This document shows positions 8,574 to 16,997 of a stretch of DNA of 24,554 nt, one piece after another. The first letter of the stretch is position 1, and the number at the start of each line of letters is the position of its first letter. Position numbers and translations under genes: made by a program. Source of the DNA: JAYEJW01 sp034716535 (GTDB taxonomy: Bacteria > Pseudomonadota > Gammaproteobacteria > Chromatiales > Chromatiaceae); assembly GCA_034716535.1 (NCBI GenBank), contig JAYEJW010000573.1, positions 1 through 24,554 on the forward strand, given 5' to 3'. The notes beneath the pieces are model-generated. The model saw only the letters and a program-made list of their open reading frames with translations. It was not told where the DNA came from and made no database searches.

Positions 8574-8867
8574 ATTCGAACGATCCACCAGTGGCCGACA
8601 TCGGGATGGCCGCGGTGACAACGATGGAAAGTGCCCTGTTCATGGAAAGACAAAACCAATGCTGGGTCGGGATTCCATCATCCCTTTCCCATGACGGACT
8701 ACCATAGGCCCCCGCAAAGGTGGGATTGCATCCCCAGCTCCGTGATCGATACTTCCGTGTACCATTTCTTTCTAAGGCTATCGCATCTTAATTTGTTGTC
8801 GGAAAAGCCTTGGCACCTTGTCCATGAGCAGTGGAAGTGGACTTCCATGTCCCATAAAAAATGTTTG
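8574..8867. other. Non-coding stretch after the decayed NuoM-like gene
   Basis: No supported gene. The GC content falls from about 8750 onward. The end of the opposing SgcJ-like gene is at 8868. An imperfect CCCATAA / TTATTCGGG pairing around 8850-8877 could be a weak terminator for that minus-strand gene. Confidence 0.3.
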
Positions 8868-9233
8868 TTATTCGGGCATTTGTGAAGAATGGTGCTCGAC
8901 GATCAACCAACGCTGACCGTTCCACCGATATACGAAGGTGAACCGCGCCGGCACGACGGCGCCATCCTTGAAGGTAAAGGTATAGATTCCCGAGTTGATG
9001 GCAGCCTGCCCGAAGGTGCGGACGTTCGACTCATCGATCTTGCCCACCGGCCCTTTGGCAAGAAAATGAACAAAATAGTCCTCGATTTCCTCGTGGTTGT
9101 GCCGGACCTTGTTAGAAACTGTCGGAAGCAGGATGCCGTTGGTCTCGTAAAGAGCCGCCACTTTCTTGGGATCTCCGGTCTGGAGGGCGCTGTTCCACTC
9201 ATCGAAAAGTGCTGTAATTTCGTTAACGCTCAC
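8868..9233 (-). CDS. SgcJ/EcaC family protein (SnoaL/CaMKII-association-like fold)
   Basis: This 121-aa minus-strand protein begins VNEITALFDEWNSALQTGDP and continues KVAALYETNGILLPTVS, HNHEEIEDYFVHFLAKGP, then SGIYTFTFKDGAVVPARFTFVYRWNGQRWLIVEHHSSQMP. That order is typical of the SgcJ/EcaC or CaMKII-association-domain group of the NTF2/SnoaL-like fold, small alpha+beta barrels that usually dimerise. The ending WLIVEHHSSQMP is diagnostic. The family is called 'oxidoreductase' in databases, but no activity can be inferred here. The start is a GTG at 9233-9231 with AGGAG at an optimal distance, and the length is normal. It lies opposite to, and between, the decayed NuoM-like and dabA genes, so it has its own promoter and is not part of their operon. 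Confidence 0.8.
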   Translation of the reverse strand: MSVNEITALFDEWNSALQTGDPKKVAALYETNGILLPTVSNKVRHNHEEIEDYFVHFLAKGPVGKIDESNVRTFGQAAINSGIYTFTFKDGAVVPARFTFVYRWNGQRWLIVEHHSSQMPE

Positions 9234-9581
9234 GTCTAAACTCCTAATTTACATCGGATGGTTGTATAGAATTCTTCTTAACGCCTGAAACGATTTTTTG
9301 CAAAAAGCAAAGATCAGCAGCACATTCTGGCGCCCATGCACTTTGCATGGTCCTTCCGTCTCTTGCCGAGCGGGCCGGCCCTCTGAAGGTTTTCGGCGTT
9401 TTGCTCAAGGCTTCGGGAGATCTAAATTATAAAATTGTACCATTCTCGGCATATCCGTCCGAATGCAGCTACGTAGGTCGGGATAGCCTGCTTTCGTGCT
9501 GGGCATCTTCACGGCCTTCCAGCGATAGTTATGGTGGGCACGCTCGCGCATACCCACCCTGCAACTGTGATCGAAGAGCCA
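9234..9581. promoter_or_regulatory. Divergent intergenic region between the SgcJ-like gene and dabA
   Basis: About 350 bp with no gene. It must contain the promoter for the minus-strand SgcJ-like gene. TATACA read on the minus strand at 9268-9263, about 30 bp before the GTG start, is the best -10 candidate, with only a weak -35 (TTTCAG) 16 bp further up. An open frame runs through 9347-9730 into dabA but does not match DabA until about 9735, so it is not used as a start. Confidence 0.35.
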
Positions 9582-12233
9582 ATGGAGAAGCCGGACGACA
9601 TCCGCGAACAAATCCGTGCCGCGATACATCATTTCGAGCACGTGCTGCCGGGCCAGGCGCCGATCCAGGACTTCGTGCACCACAACACGTTGCACGGCTA
9701 CTAACAGCTGCGCTTTTCCGAGGCGGTGGCAAGGCCCGGGAACTCACCGGTTCCGCCGGCTACCTGCCCATGGACCGTTACCGGGATTTCTTCACCGATG
9801 GGCGCATCACGAGAGAGAACCTGCTTGGGGTGCTGAACGGCGAGCAGGCGCTGGCACCCGGTGAAACCCTGTTCGAGACCGATACCGGCCCGGTCAGCCG
9901 CCGCGACATCTACCTGGCCGCCCTTGTCCATCCCCTGAAGGGCGTTACCGGCTGCCAGCTCAACTGGCAGGTGGAGGAGCTGAACGCCCTGGCCTCTTTC
10001 CAGGAGGACGTGGCGGAATCTTCACGCAAGCGCCTTCTGTCCGCCGCCGGCAGCGACCAGGCCACCGCCGTCACCGACCTGTGGAATGCCTGCCTCGAGG
10101 TGCTGGACCTGGAGTATGTCCTGCTCCACCCGGAGGAACTTCTGGACCTGAGCCCGGAACAGGCCGAGAACATGCTGGCCCACCTGGAGCCGGAGGCGGA
10201 CCGCCTGGAGACAGAGACCCTGATCCAGCGTCGGCCCAAGCGCAGCGCTAGGGAAAAGATCAACCTCCTGCTGGATCGGGTCGGCTCGGATCTCACCCTG
10301 CGCGGCCTGCTACTGGCACTAACTAGCAAGGACCTAATTAGATGAACTGCGCTCCCTACCTGATCCGCCAGCTGGCCCCGTTCCTCGACCAGGACATGGC
10401 CGCCTGTTCCGCCTGGCCCAGCATCTGGGGTTGTCGGGCCGCGAGCTGCGCACCCTGGACAAAACCTGGATAAGGGCCCTGTTCGACTGCCTGGAGCGGC
10501 TGGACTTCGACACTGCCGGTTACATCTGGCTGCGCGCTTACGAGAACCACCACCGGGACCGGATCTTCAACGCCCTAGTAAACAACTAGGGTCGCGGCCG
10601 CTGGAGTGACCGGTCGGAGCGGCCGGCGGCGCAGCTGGTGTTCTGCATGGACGACCGTGAGGAGGGCATCCGCCGGCACCTGGAAGAGATCAACCCCGCC
10701 ATAGAGACCCTGGGCGCTGCCGCCCACTTCGGAGTGCCCCACTGGTGGCGAGGGCTCGACGACACTGATCGCACCGGTCTGTGCCCGGTGGTGTTGGTGC
10801 CCTCCCACGAGGTGAGCGAGCACCCGCGCCCCGGCTGCGAGACCCAGTACCGGCAGCATGCCCACCGCCGCCGCTGGCGTGTGCGTCTGCGCGATGGCCT
10901 GCACCAGGAGCTGCGCCGCAACCTGCTCAGCTCTAGCTTAGGGATAGCCGCGGCCGCACCCGTTGCCGGCCTTAGCCTGACCGCCAAGGTGTTCGCCCCG
11001 CGCCTGTTCGGCCGTTGGGCACGAGAGCTGCAGGCCCGCTTCGAGACGGCCGTCCCCACCGAGCTGGCCTTCACCGCCGAACGGCCCAAGGAAGCACCCA
11101 GCCCCGAGGACGTGCAGCTCGGCTTCAGCACCGACGAGCAGGTGGCCCGCATCGGCGGCTTCCTGCGCACCATGGGCCTGGCCCAGGGTTTCGCCCCCCT
11201 GGTTGTGATCATGGGCCACGGCTCCGACAGCCGGAACAACCCCCACCTGTCCGCCTACAACTGCGGCGCCTGCTCGGGCAACCACAGCGGCCCCAACGCC
11301 CGCCTGTTCGCCGCCATGGCCAACCGGCCCGAAGTGCGCGCGGTCCTGCGCAAGGAAGGCATCGATATCCCGGACGATTGCTGGTTCCTGGGGGCCGAGC
11401 ACAACACCTGTGATGAGGAGCTCAGCTGGTACGACCTGGATCTGGTGCCAGAGCAACTCCAGCCCGCCCGGGACCGCCTGCTGGACGAGGTGGCCCGTGC
11501 CTGTATCGGCTCCGCCCACGAGCGCGCCCGCAAGTTCGCCTCGGCCCCGCGCAAAGCGGACCCTCTACGCGCCTACCGACACATCGTCGGACGCGGTTTC
11601 GACTTCAGCCAGGCGCGCCCGGAGCTGGGCCACGCCACCAACGCCGCCGCCGTCATCGGCCGCCGTTCCATCACCCGGGGAACCTTCTTCGACCGCCGCG
11701 TATTCCTCATCTCCTACGATCCCACGCGGGACCCGGACGGCGAGATCCTGGAGCCCCTGTTGCTGGCCAACGGCCCGGTGGGGGCCGGGATCAATCTGGA
11801 GTATTACTTCTCCACCGTGAACAACGATGGCTACGGCTGCGGCTCTAAGGTCACTCACAACGTCACGGGCCTGTTGGGGGTCATGGAGGGGACGGCCTCC
11901 GATCTGCGCACCGGCCTGCCGCGCCAGATGATCGAGATCCACGAGGCCATGCGCCTGCTGGTGGTGGTGGAGGCCAGGCTCGAGGTGCTGACCGAGATAT
12001 ACGGCCGCCAGCCCCCGCTGCAGGAGCTGATCGGCAACGGCTGGTTGATCCTCGCGGCCATCGACCCGGACTCGGGTGCGCTTCACCTGTTCCGTCCCGA
12101 GTCCGGTTGGGAGGCATGGGAGGGCGAAGAGCACACGTTGCCCCTGGTGAGACGCTCCGCCGACTACTACCCGGGCACCATGGAGCCCCTGGCGCCGGTC
12201 CTGCTCAAGGCTCCTGCCAGGGTGGAGGGATAG
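9582..12233 (+). pseudogene. dabA: DabA (DUF2309) inorganic-carbon pump subunit, multiply disrupted
   Basis: Homology to DabA starts at the ATG at 9582 (MEKPDDIREQIRAAI, then QDFVHHNTLHGY). It meets a TAA at 9702-9704, shifts frame near 9733 (continuing ARELTGSAGYLPMDRY), shifts again between 10335 and 10351 and near 10400, and meets a TAG at 10587-10589. From 10590 to 12233 the frame is clean. Family knowledge: DabA is a cytoplasmic, beta-carbonic-anhydrase-like zinc protein that works with a NuoL-like DabB to hydrate CO2 using the membrane ion gradient. The presumed zinc/active-site residues are all in the clean part: FCMDD (Cys at 10644, Asp at 10650), the His of MGHGSDS (11217) and the Cys of AYNCGACSG (11262). 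A truncated C-terminal product could be made from an internal start, but a working pump is unlikely. Confidence 0.88.
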
Positions 12234-12243
12234 GCATATGGAA

Positions 12244-12383
12244 ACCGTTTACGGTTACCGGTTTACAGTTTCCGGTCTATAAACGCCGAATATGAAATCA
12301 AATCAATGATTCAGGAACTGAAAGCGATATCTAAGATGCTTCAGGCATTACATGATTCTTTGAAAAACCGTAAACCGTAAACG
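12244..12383 (+). pseudogene. Remnant of four-helix-bundle (23S intervening-sequence type) protein with inverted flanks
   Basis: The frame 12285-12380 reads AEYEIKSMIQELKAISKMLQ and ends ALHDSLKNRKP plus TAA. It resembles the C-terminal helix of the small four-helix-bundle family related to proteins encoded in 23S rRNA intervening sequences; the rest of that gene is absent. GTTTACGGTT at 12247-12256 is perfectly inverted as AACCGTAAAC at 12366-12375, and further degenerate GTTTAC/CCGTAAAC units surround these. Such flanks are, as I recall, common around genes of this family. The piece lies between dabA and the NuoL-like gene and ends 8 bp before the latter's start, so it may have replaced part of that gene's leader. 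Confidence 0.45.
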
Positions 12384-12390
12384 ACATACG

Positions 12391-13938
12391 ATGGAAAACT
12401 ACGCTTGGCTGATTCCCGCTCTGCCGCTGACGGCATCGCTGTGGATCGCCGCCGACTACCTGGTGCATGGCAACCGCGGCGAGGCGGGTGAGAAACAGAC
12501 CGCCTGGGTCGCCCAGGGTGCCGCAGGCCTGTCCCTTTTGTTGGCGCTGCTCCTGGCACTGCCGGCCCTGTGGCAGGGTGCGCCCGGCCAGGTGCAGGTG
12601 GCGGAGTGGCTGCGCAGCGGCGATCTGGTGCTGAACATAAGCTTCACCCTGGACCCCCTGGGCCTGGCCATGACCACGCTGGTGGCCTTCATCTCCCTGC
12701 TGACCCTGCGCTTCTCGATCAACTATCTGCACCGGGAGGCCGGCTTTCAGCGGTTCTTCCTGGTGCTCTGCCTGTTTATGGCTGCCATGGAGCTGATCGT
12801 GATGGCGGGCAGCGCCTTTCTCACCTTCGTCGGATGGGAGCTTGCCGGGGTCGGCTCCTATCTGCTCATCGCCTACGCCTTCGAGCGCCCGAACGCCTCG
12901 CGCAACGCCACCCGCGCCTTCGTCACCAACCGCATCGGCGATGCCGGTTTCCTCCTCGCCCTATTCCTGTCCTGGCATTGGCTGGGGGGAGTGGAGTGGA
13001 CCACCATCGAGAGCGGCGCGGCGCAGTTATCCACCGTCAACGCCGACCTGCTGGCCCTGGGCTTCCTGCTCGCGGCCCTGGCCAAATCCGCCCAGGTGCC
13101 GTTCGCCCCCTGGATCGCCCGTGCGCTGGAAGGCCCCACCCCATCCTCGGCGGTGTTCTATGGCTCACTCATGGTACACGCCGGGGTGTTTCTGCTGTTG
13201 CGCCTCGAGCCCCTTCTTCTGCAGGCCCCTCAGGTGGCCAGCCTGCTCCTGGTCCTTGGCCTGCTGACCGCCCTCTACGGCTGGCTCAGCGGCCTGACCC
13301 AGACCGACGTGAAAAGCGCGCTGATGTTTTCCACCACAGCCCAAGTGGGTCTGATGTTCGTCTGGTGCGGTCTGGGCTGGTTCGAGCTGGCGGCCTGGCA
13401 CCTGGCCCTGAACGCCCTGTGGCGCGCCTATCAATTCCTCCACGCCCCCGCGCTGATGCACCTGATCAGCCGCCCGGCGCGCCCGGTGCCTCCCTGGCTG
13501 GCCGGCCGTCAGCGCCTGCGCACGGCCGCCCTGCATCGCTTCTGGCTGGACTCCGTAGCAGATTGGCTGCTTGTGCGTCCGACCCGGGCCCTGGCGCGCG
13601 ATGCAGATCGATTCGACGAAACCGTCGTAAGCCGCATGGTCGGTCTGCCGGAGCAGGAGCACGCCCTCTCCTCCCTGAGCGATTGGGAAGCCAGGAAGCA
13701 GCAGGGCACCGGAAGCGAGGTGATCGGACAGGGCCGGGGCATCCTCGGGCGGTCGATGGAGTGGCTGGCGAACCTGCTGCACTGGTTCGAGGACCGGCTG
13801 GTGCTGCACGGCGGGGGCGAGGGCCTGATGCGCACCCTCCGGCACCTGGGCGGCTATGCGCTGCGGATCGAACGCCTGCTGGAGAGCCCGCGCTACCTGC
13901 TGTTGTTGATCATGGCCACGTTCGTGGTGATCTTATGA
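12391..13938 (+). CDS. NuoL/DabB-like proton-conducting membrane subunit
   Basis: This 515-aa polytopic protein of the complex I/Mrp antiporter family is shorter than respiratory NuoL (about 613 aa) and close to DabB-type partners. Ion-path residues are largely kept: Glu150 in FVGWELAGVGSYLLI, Asp184 in TNRIGDAG and Lys232 in ALAKSAQVPFAPW. The NuoL TM8 histidine (LIHAA) is replaced by Tyr257 (VFYGS), and the later HxxxHxxxK motif reads WHLALNALWR, so its second His and the Lys are changed. It follows dabA directly and is the best candidate for the DabB role of supplying ion-gradient energy. The region after about residue 360 is hydrophilic before a last C-terminal helix. The ATG at 12391 is the only sensible start. 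Its stop overlaps the next start by ATGA, so the two are coupled. Confidence 0.85.
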   Translation: MENYAWLIPALPLTASLWIAADYLVHGNRGEAGEKQTAWVAQGAAGLSLLLALLLALPALWQGAPGQVQVAEWLRSGDLVLNISFTLDPLGLAMTTLVAFISLLTLRFSINYLHREAGFQRFFLVLCLFMAAMELIVMAGSAFLTFVGWELAGVGSYLLIAYAFERPNASRNATRAFVTNRIGDAGFLLALFLSWHWLGGVEWTTIESGAAQLSTVNADLLALGFLLAALAKSAQVPFAPWIARALEGPTPSSAVFYGSLMVHAGVFLLLRLEPLLLQAPQVASLLLVLGLLTALYGWLSGLTQTDVKSALMFSTTAQVGLMFVWCGLGWFELAAWHLALNALWRAYQFLHAPALMHLISRPARPVPPWLAGRQRLRTAALHRFWLDSVADWLLVRPTRALARDADRFDETVVSRMVGLPEQEHALSSLSDWEARKQQGTGSEVIGQGRGILGRSMEWLANLLHWFEDRLVLHGGGEGLMRTLRHLGGYALRIERLLESPRYLLLLIMATFVVIL

Positions 13939-15449
13939 CGTTCACCGAACTGCATTGGTCCGCTCACGCCGACCTGCCGCTGCTCGCCCTGCTGCAGCTG
14001 CTGCCCTTGCTAGCCGGGCTGCTCGCCTGGGTCTGGCGGGACAGACCGGGGCTGATACAGCTCGGCATCCTGGCGGCCGCCCTGGAGCTGCTGCTGGCCA
14101 TTTGGCTCTACCTGCTCTACGACCCGACCATCGCGTCCATGCAATTCGCCGAGCATGTCGTGTTGGTCGGGCCGCTGGCCTACCACGCCGCGGTGGACGG
14201 CGTAAGCGTGCTGTTCGTCCTGCTCAGCGCCCTGCTCAGCCTGCTGGTGGTGATCTACGGCCCCGTGCGCGGGCTGGGGCCCACCGCACCCTTGTTCATG
14301 GCGGTGTTCGGGGTGGAGGCGGCGCTGATGTCGCTCTTCGTGACCCTGGACCTGCTTTGGTTCACGCTGATCTCTGCCGTGCAGGTGGGCCTGATCGGCT
14401 ACCTGCTGTGGCGCTGGGCGACCTCCCCGGACAAAGACCGGGCGTTAGCCACTTTCTACCAGTTCATGGGCACCGGTGTGGCGCTGCTGCTGGCCGGAAC
14501 CCTGATCCTGGGCTGGCAGCATGCCGACGCCAGTGGCGGTCCCTGGTCCTTCGACCTGTTCGATCTGGTGGCCGATCCGGTGGCGGCACCCTACCAGTCG
14601 GTCATCTTCTTCCTGCTGTTCTATGGCCTGGCGGTGCGCACCCCTCTCTTCCCCCTGCACGGCTGGCTGCCGACCATGGCCGAGCACGGTAACATCGCCA
14701 TCGCCCCCAGTCTGTTGCTGGGACTCAAGGTGGGGATTTACGGCCTGCTGCGCTTCGTCTTTCCGGTCGTGCCCGAGGCGGTTGTTTATTGGAGTCCGTT
14801 CGTGATCGGCTTCGCCGTGGTCGGCATCTTCTATGCCGCCCTGCTGGCCATGATGCAGGACAACATGCGCCGCCTGCTGGCCTTCGCGGTGGTCTCGCAC
14901 ACCGGCATCCTGGTCATCGGCCTGTTCAGCCTCAATCACACCGCCTTTGAGGGCTCGGTGATGCTCTCGGTGACCTTCGGCCTGGCCGTCTCCACCCTGT
15001 TCTTCATGACCGGCCTGGTCTACCGCCGCACGCGCAGCACCCTGCTGACCCGCATAGGCGGCCTGTTCGATCACTTGCCCTTCGTGGGCATCGCCTTCCT
15101 GGTGGCGGGCCTGGCCATCATCGGGATGCCCGGCACCCCCGGGTTCGACTCCGTGCATCTGGTCCTGGAGGCAGCCATCAAGCACTATGGCGCCCTGGTC
15201 ACCATCGCCGCCGCGCTGGGCAACGTGGTCGCCGCCGGCTTCCTCCTATGGGCCTTTCAGCGCGCCTTCCTCGGCCCCTTGCCCGAAGGGGTGAGCGGGC
15301 AGGCGATCGAGCGCACCAGCCGCGCCGAGCTGCTGGTGGTCGGACTGGTGCTGACAGTGTTGCTGGGGGCCGGTTTCTATTCGGAGCCCTGGATCGAGCT
15401 GATCGACCAACCGCTCGCGGCGCTGGGACAGCTTTACGGGGGACACTGA
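13935..15449 (+). CDS. NuoM-like antiporter subunit lacking the TM5 glutamate
   Basis: A 504-aa polytopic protein related to NuoM/MrpD. The frame is open far upstream, but the true start is the ATG at 13935, which overlaps the previous stop (ATGA) and gives a hydrophobic N-terminal helix. Recognisable blocks are YGLAVRTPLFPLHGWLP (TM7), LLGLKVGIYGLLRF (TM8) and IGMPGTPGFDSVHLV. The TM8 lysine is present (Lys265). The TM7 lysine is Arg235, and the TM5 glutamate expected in FWEL is replaced: the matching segment reads LDLLWFTLISAVQVGL, with Ala148 at that place. The helix near the C-terminus (GNVVAAGFLLWAFQRAFLGP) also lacks the usual acidic residue. It is otherwise intact. It may be a structural rather than an ion-pumping subunit of the complex formed with its neighbours. 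Confidence 0.82.
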   Translation: MTFTELHWSAHADLPLLALLQLLPLLAGLLAWVWRDRPGLIQLGILAAALELLLAIWLYLLYDPTIASMQFAEHVVLVGPLAYHAAVDGVSVLFVLLSALLSLLVVIYGPVRGLGPTAPLFMAVFGVEAALMSLFVTLDLLWFTLISAVQVGLIGYLLWRWATSPDKDRALATFYQFMGTGVALLLAGTLILGWQHADASGGPWSFDLFDLVADPVAAPYQSVIFFLLFYGLAVRTPLFPLHGWLPTMAEHGNIAIAPSLLLGLKVGIYGLLRFVFPVVPEAVVYWSPFVIGFAVVGIFYAALLAMMQDNMRRLLAFAVVSHTGILVIGLFSLNHTAFEGSVMLSVTFGLAVSTLFFMTGLVYRRTRSTLLTRIGGLFDHLPFVGIAFLVAGLAIIGMPGTPGFDSVHLVLEAAIKHYGALVTIAAALGNVVAAGFLLWAFQRAFLGPLPEGVSGQAIERTSRAELLVVGLVLTVLLGAGFYSEPWIELIDQPLAALGQLYGGH

Positions 15450-15453
15450 AGCC

Positions 15454-16962
15454 ATGCCCGTTCATACTGAACTTCCCTTGATCAGCCTGCTGTTGCTTAC
15501 CCTGCCGGTCGGCGCGCTGCTGATCTGGCTGGTGCCGGACCCGCGCAGGGCGCGCTCGATCGCCCTGATGACCCTCGTGGTGGACCTGGTCGTGGCCCTG
15601 ATCATAGGGTCGAGCTTCGATCCGGCCGTGGCCGGATTCCAACTGCTGGAAGAGGCCGCCTGGATTCCCTCCCTGAACGTCCATTACCGGGTCGGCGTGG
15701 ACGGCATCTCGGTGCTTTTCCTGCCCCTGACCGTCATCCTCATGCTCGGCGTGGTGGCCACCTCCTGGAACGCGGTGCGCACCCTGCCGCGCCTGTACTA
15801 TTCTTTGCTGCTGTTGCTGGAGAGCGTCACCCTTGGGGTGTTCTGCGCGCTGGATACGGTGCTCTTCTTCCTTTTCTGGGAGCTCACCCTGATCCCCCTG
15901 TACTTTCTCATCAGCCTCTGGGGCATCGGACCCGACCGTCGCTATGCCGCGGTGAAGTACACCCTATTCATGCTGCTCGGTGGCGTGCCCCTGCTGTTCG
16001 CCTTCTTGCTGCTGGCCTTTAATGGCGCCGACTTCAGTGGTGGGACGCTGCCCTGGGACCTGGTGTTCGATTACACCGAGTTGCTGGCCACTCCCCTGCC
16101 CCACTCCACGGAGACGGTCGTTTTCCTGCTGCTGCTGGCCGGTTTTGCAGTCAAGACGCCGGTGTTTCCCTTGCACACCTGGCTGCCGGTGGTGGCCATG
16201 GAAGGGCCGTTGGCGGTGGCCGCGCTGATGACAGGCCTCAAGCTGGGGGCCTACGGCCTGATCCGTTTTGCCGTGCCGCTGGCACCCGTCGCGGCCCAGG
16301 AGCTCCACTGGCTGCTCGCCGGTCTGGGGGTGATCGGCGTGCTCTACGGCGCGGTGGCGGCTATTGCCCAGACCAACCTGCGGCGCATGCTCGCTTATGC
16401 CTCCATCAGTCACGTGGGGCTGGTGTTGCTGGGGATCGCCTCCTTCAGCATCCAGGGCGTGCAGGGGGCACTGTTCCAACTCCTGAACTTCACCCTGGTG
16501 GCGGGCGGCCTGTTCCTGTTGACCGGTTTTCTGCACCAGCGCCTGGGCTCAACCGACTTGATCAACCTGGGCGGGGCGGGGCGCAGCATGCCGCTGCTGG
16601 CGGCCTTCTTCTTCGTATTCGCCCTGGCCTCCCTCGGAGTGCCCGGAACCGCCGGGTTTCCCGCGGAATTCCTGATCCTGATGAGCACCCTGCAAAGCCA
16701 TGCCGGCGCCGGCTTGGCCGCCCTGTTCGGGATGGTGCTAGGGGCGGCCTACGTGCTGGACGGTTACCGGCGCACCTTCTATGGCCCGGTTGGCAACGGC
16801 ATCGTTGCCGAGGCGCTGGACCTGCGCCGGCGTGAGCTGGTCGTTGCCGTCCTGTTCACCGCGCTGATCCTGCTGGCAGGCCTGTATCCTGCCCTGGTGT
16901 TGGACGCAACCCGTGAGGCCAGCACCCTGTGGGTGGACCACTTGGGATCACCGCCGCCATAA
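15454..16962 (+). CDS. NuoM-like antiporter subunit with conserved ion-path residues
   Basis: A 502-aa NuoM/MrpD-type membrane protein. It keeps Glu143 in FFLFWELTLIPLYFLI (TM5), Lys234 in GFAVKTPVFPLHTWLP (TM7) and Lys263 in MTGLKLGAYGLIRF (TM8), and also has the family segment QTNLRRMLAYASISHVGLVLLGI. Family knowledge from E. coli NuoM (Glu144, Lys234, Lys265) says these form the ion channel. Near the C-terminus VLGAAYVLDGYRRTFYGP has Asp where NuoM has a TM12 Glu. The start is the ATG at 15454, 4 nt after the previous stop, with GGGGGA upstream. It is a paralogue of the broken gene at 7226 and may have taken over its role. The LCIB-like gene follows after 35 bp. Confidence 0.87.
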   Translation: MPVHTELPLISLLLLTLPVGALLIWLVPDPRRARSIALMTLVVDLVVALIIGSSFDPAVAGFQLLEEAAWIPSLNVHYRVGVDGISVLFLPLTVILMLGVVATSWNAVRTLPRLYYSLLLLLESVTLGVFCALDTVLFFLFWELTLIPLYFLISLWGIGPDRRYAAVKYTLFMLLGGVPLLFAFLLLAFNGADFSGGTLPWDLVFDYTELLATPLPHSTETVVFLLLLAGFAVKTPVFPLHTWLPVVAMEGPLAVAALMTGLKLGAYGLIRFAVPLAPVAAQELHWLLAGLGVIGVLYGAVAAIAQTNLRRMLAYASISHVGLVLLGIASFSIQGVQGALFQLLNFTLVAGGLFLLTGFLHQRLGSTDLINLGGAGRSMPLLAAFFFVFALASLGVPGTAGFPAEFLILMSTLQSHAGAGLAALFGMVLGAAYVLDGYRRTFYGPVGNGIVAEALDLRRRELVVAVLFTALILLAGLYPALVLDATREASTLWVDHLGSPPP

Positions 16963-16997
16963 TGGCACGGCAGATGCGATAAGAGGGTAAGAGCGCC

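Noticed and set aside
8631..8885. An 84-codon frame after the broken NuoM-like gene
   Set aside because: No ribosome binding site, no family resemblance, and it overlaps the end of the SgcJ-like gene.
9347..9733. In-frame upstream extension of dabA starting at 9347
   Set aside because: The translation before about 9735 has no DabA similarity, whereas the true N-terminus (QDFVHHNTLHGY) is in another frame from 9582.
9582..12233. Stop-codon recoding or programmed frameshifting to explain the DabA disruptions
   Set aside because: Both TAA and TAG stops plus several unrelated frame changes, without slippery sites or insertion-element signals, fit decay better.
12570..13934. A very long open frame extending upstream of the 13935 gene (959 codons in total)
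   Set aside because: The first 455 codons are an Arg/Pro-rich shadow of the NuoL-like gene. The NuoM homology begins exactly at the ATG at 13935.
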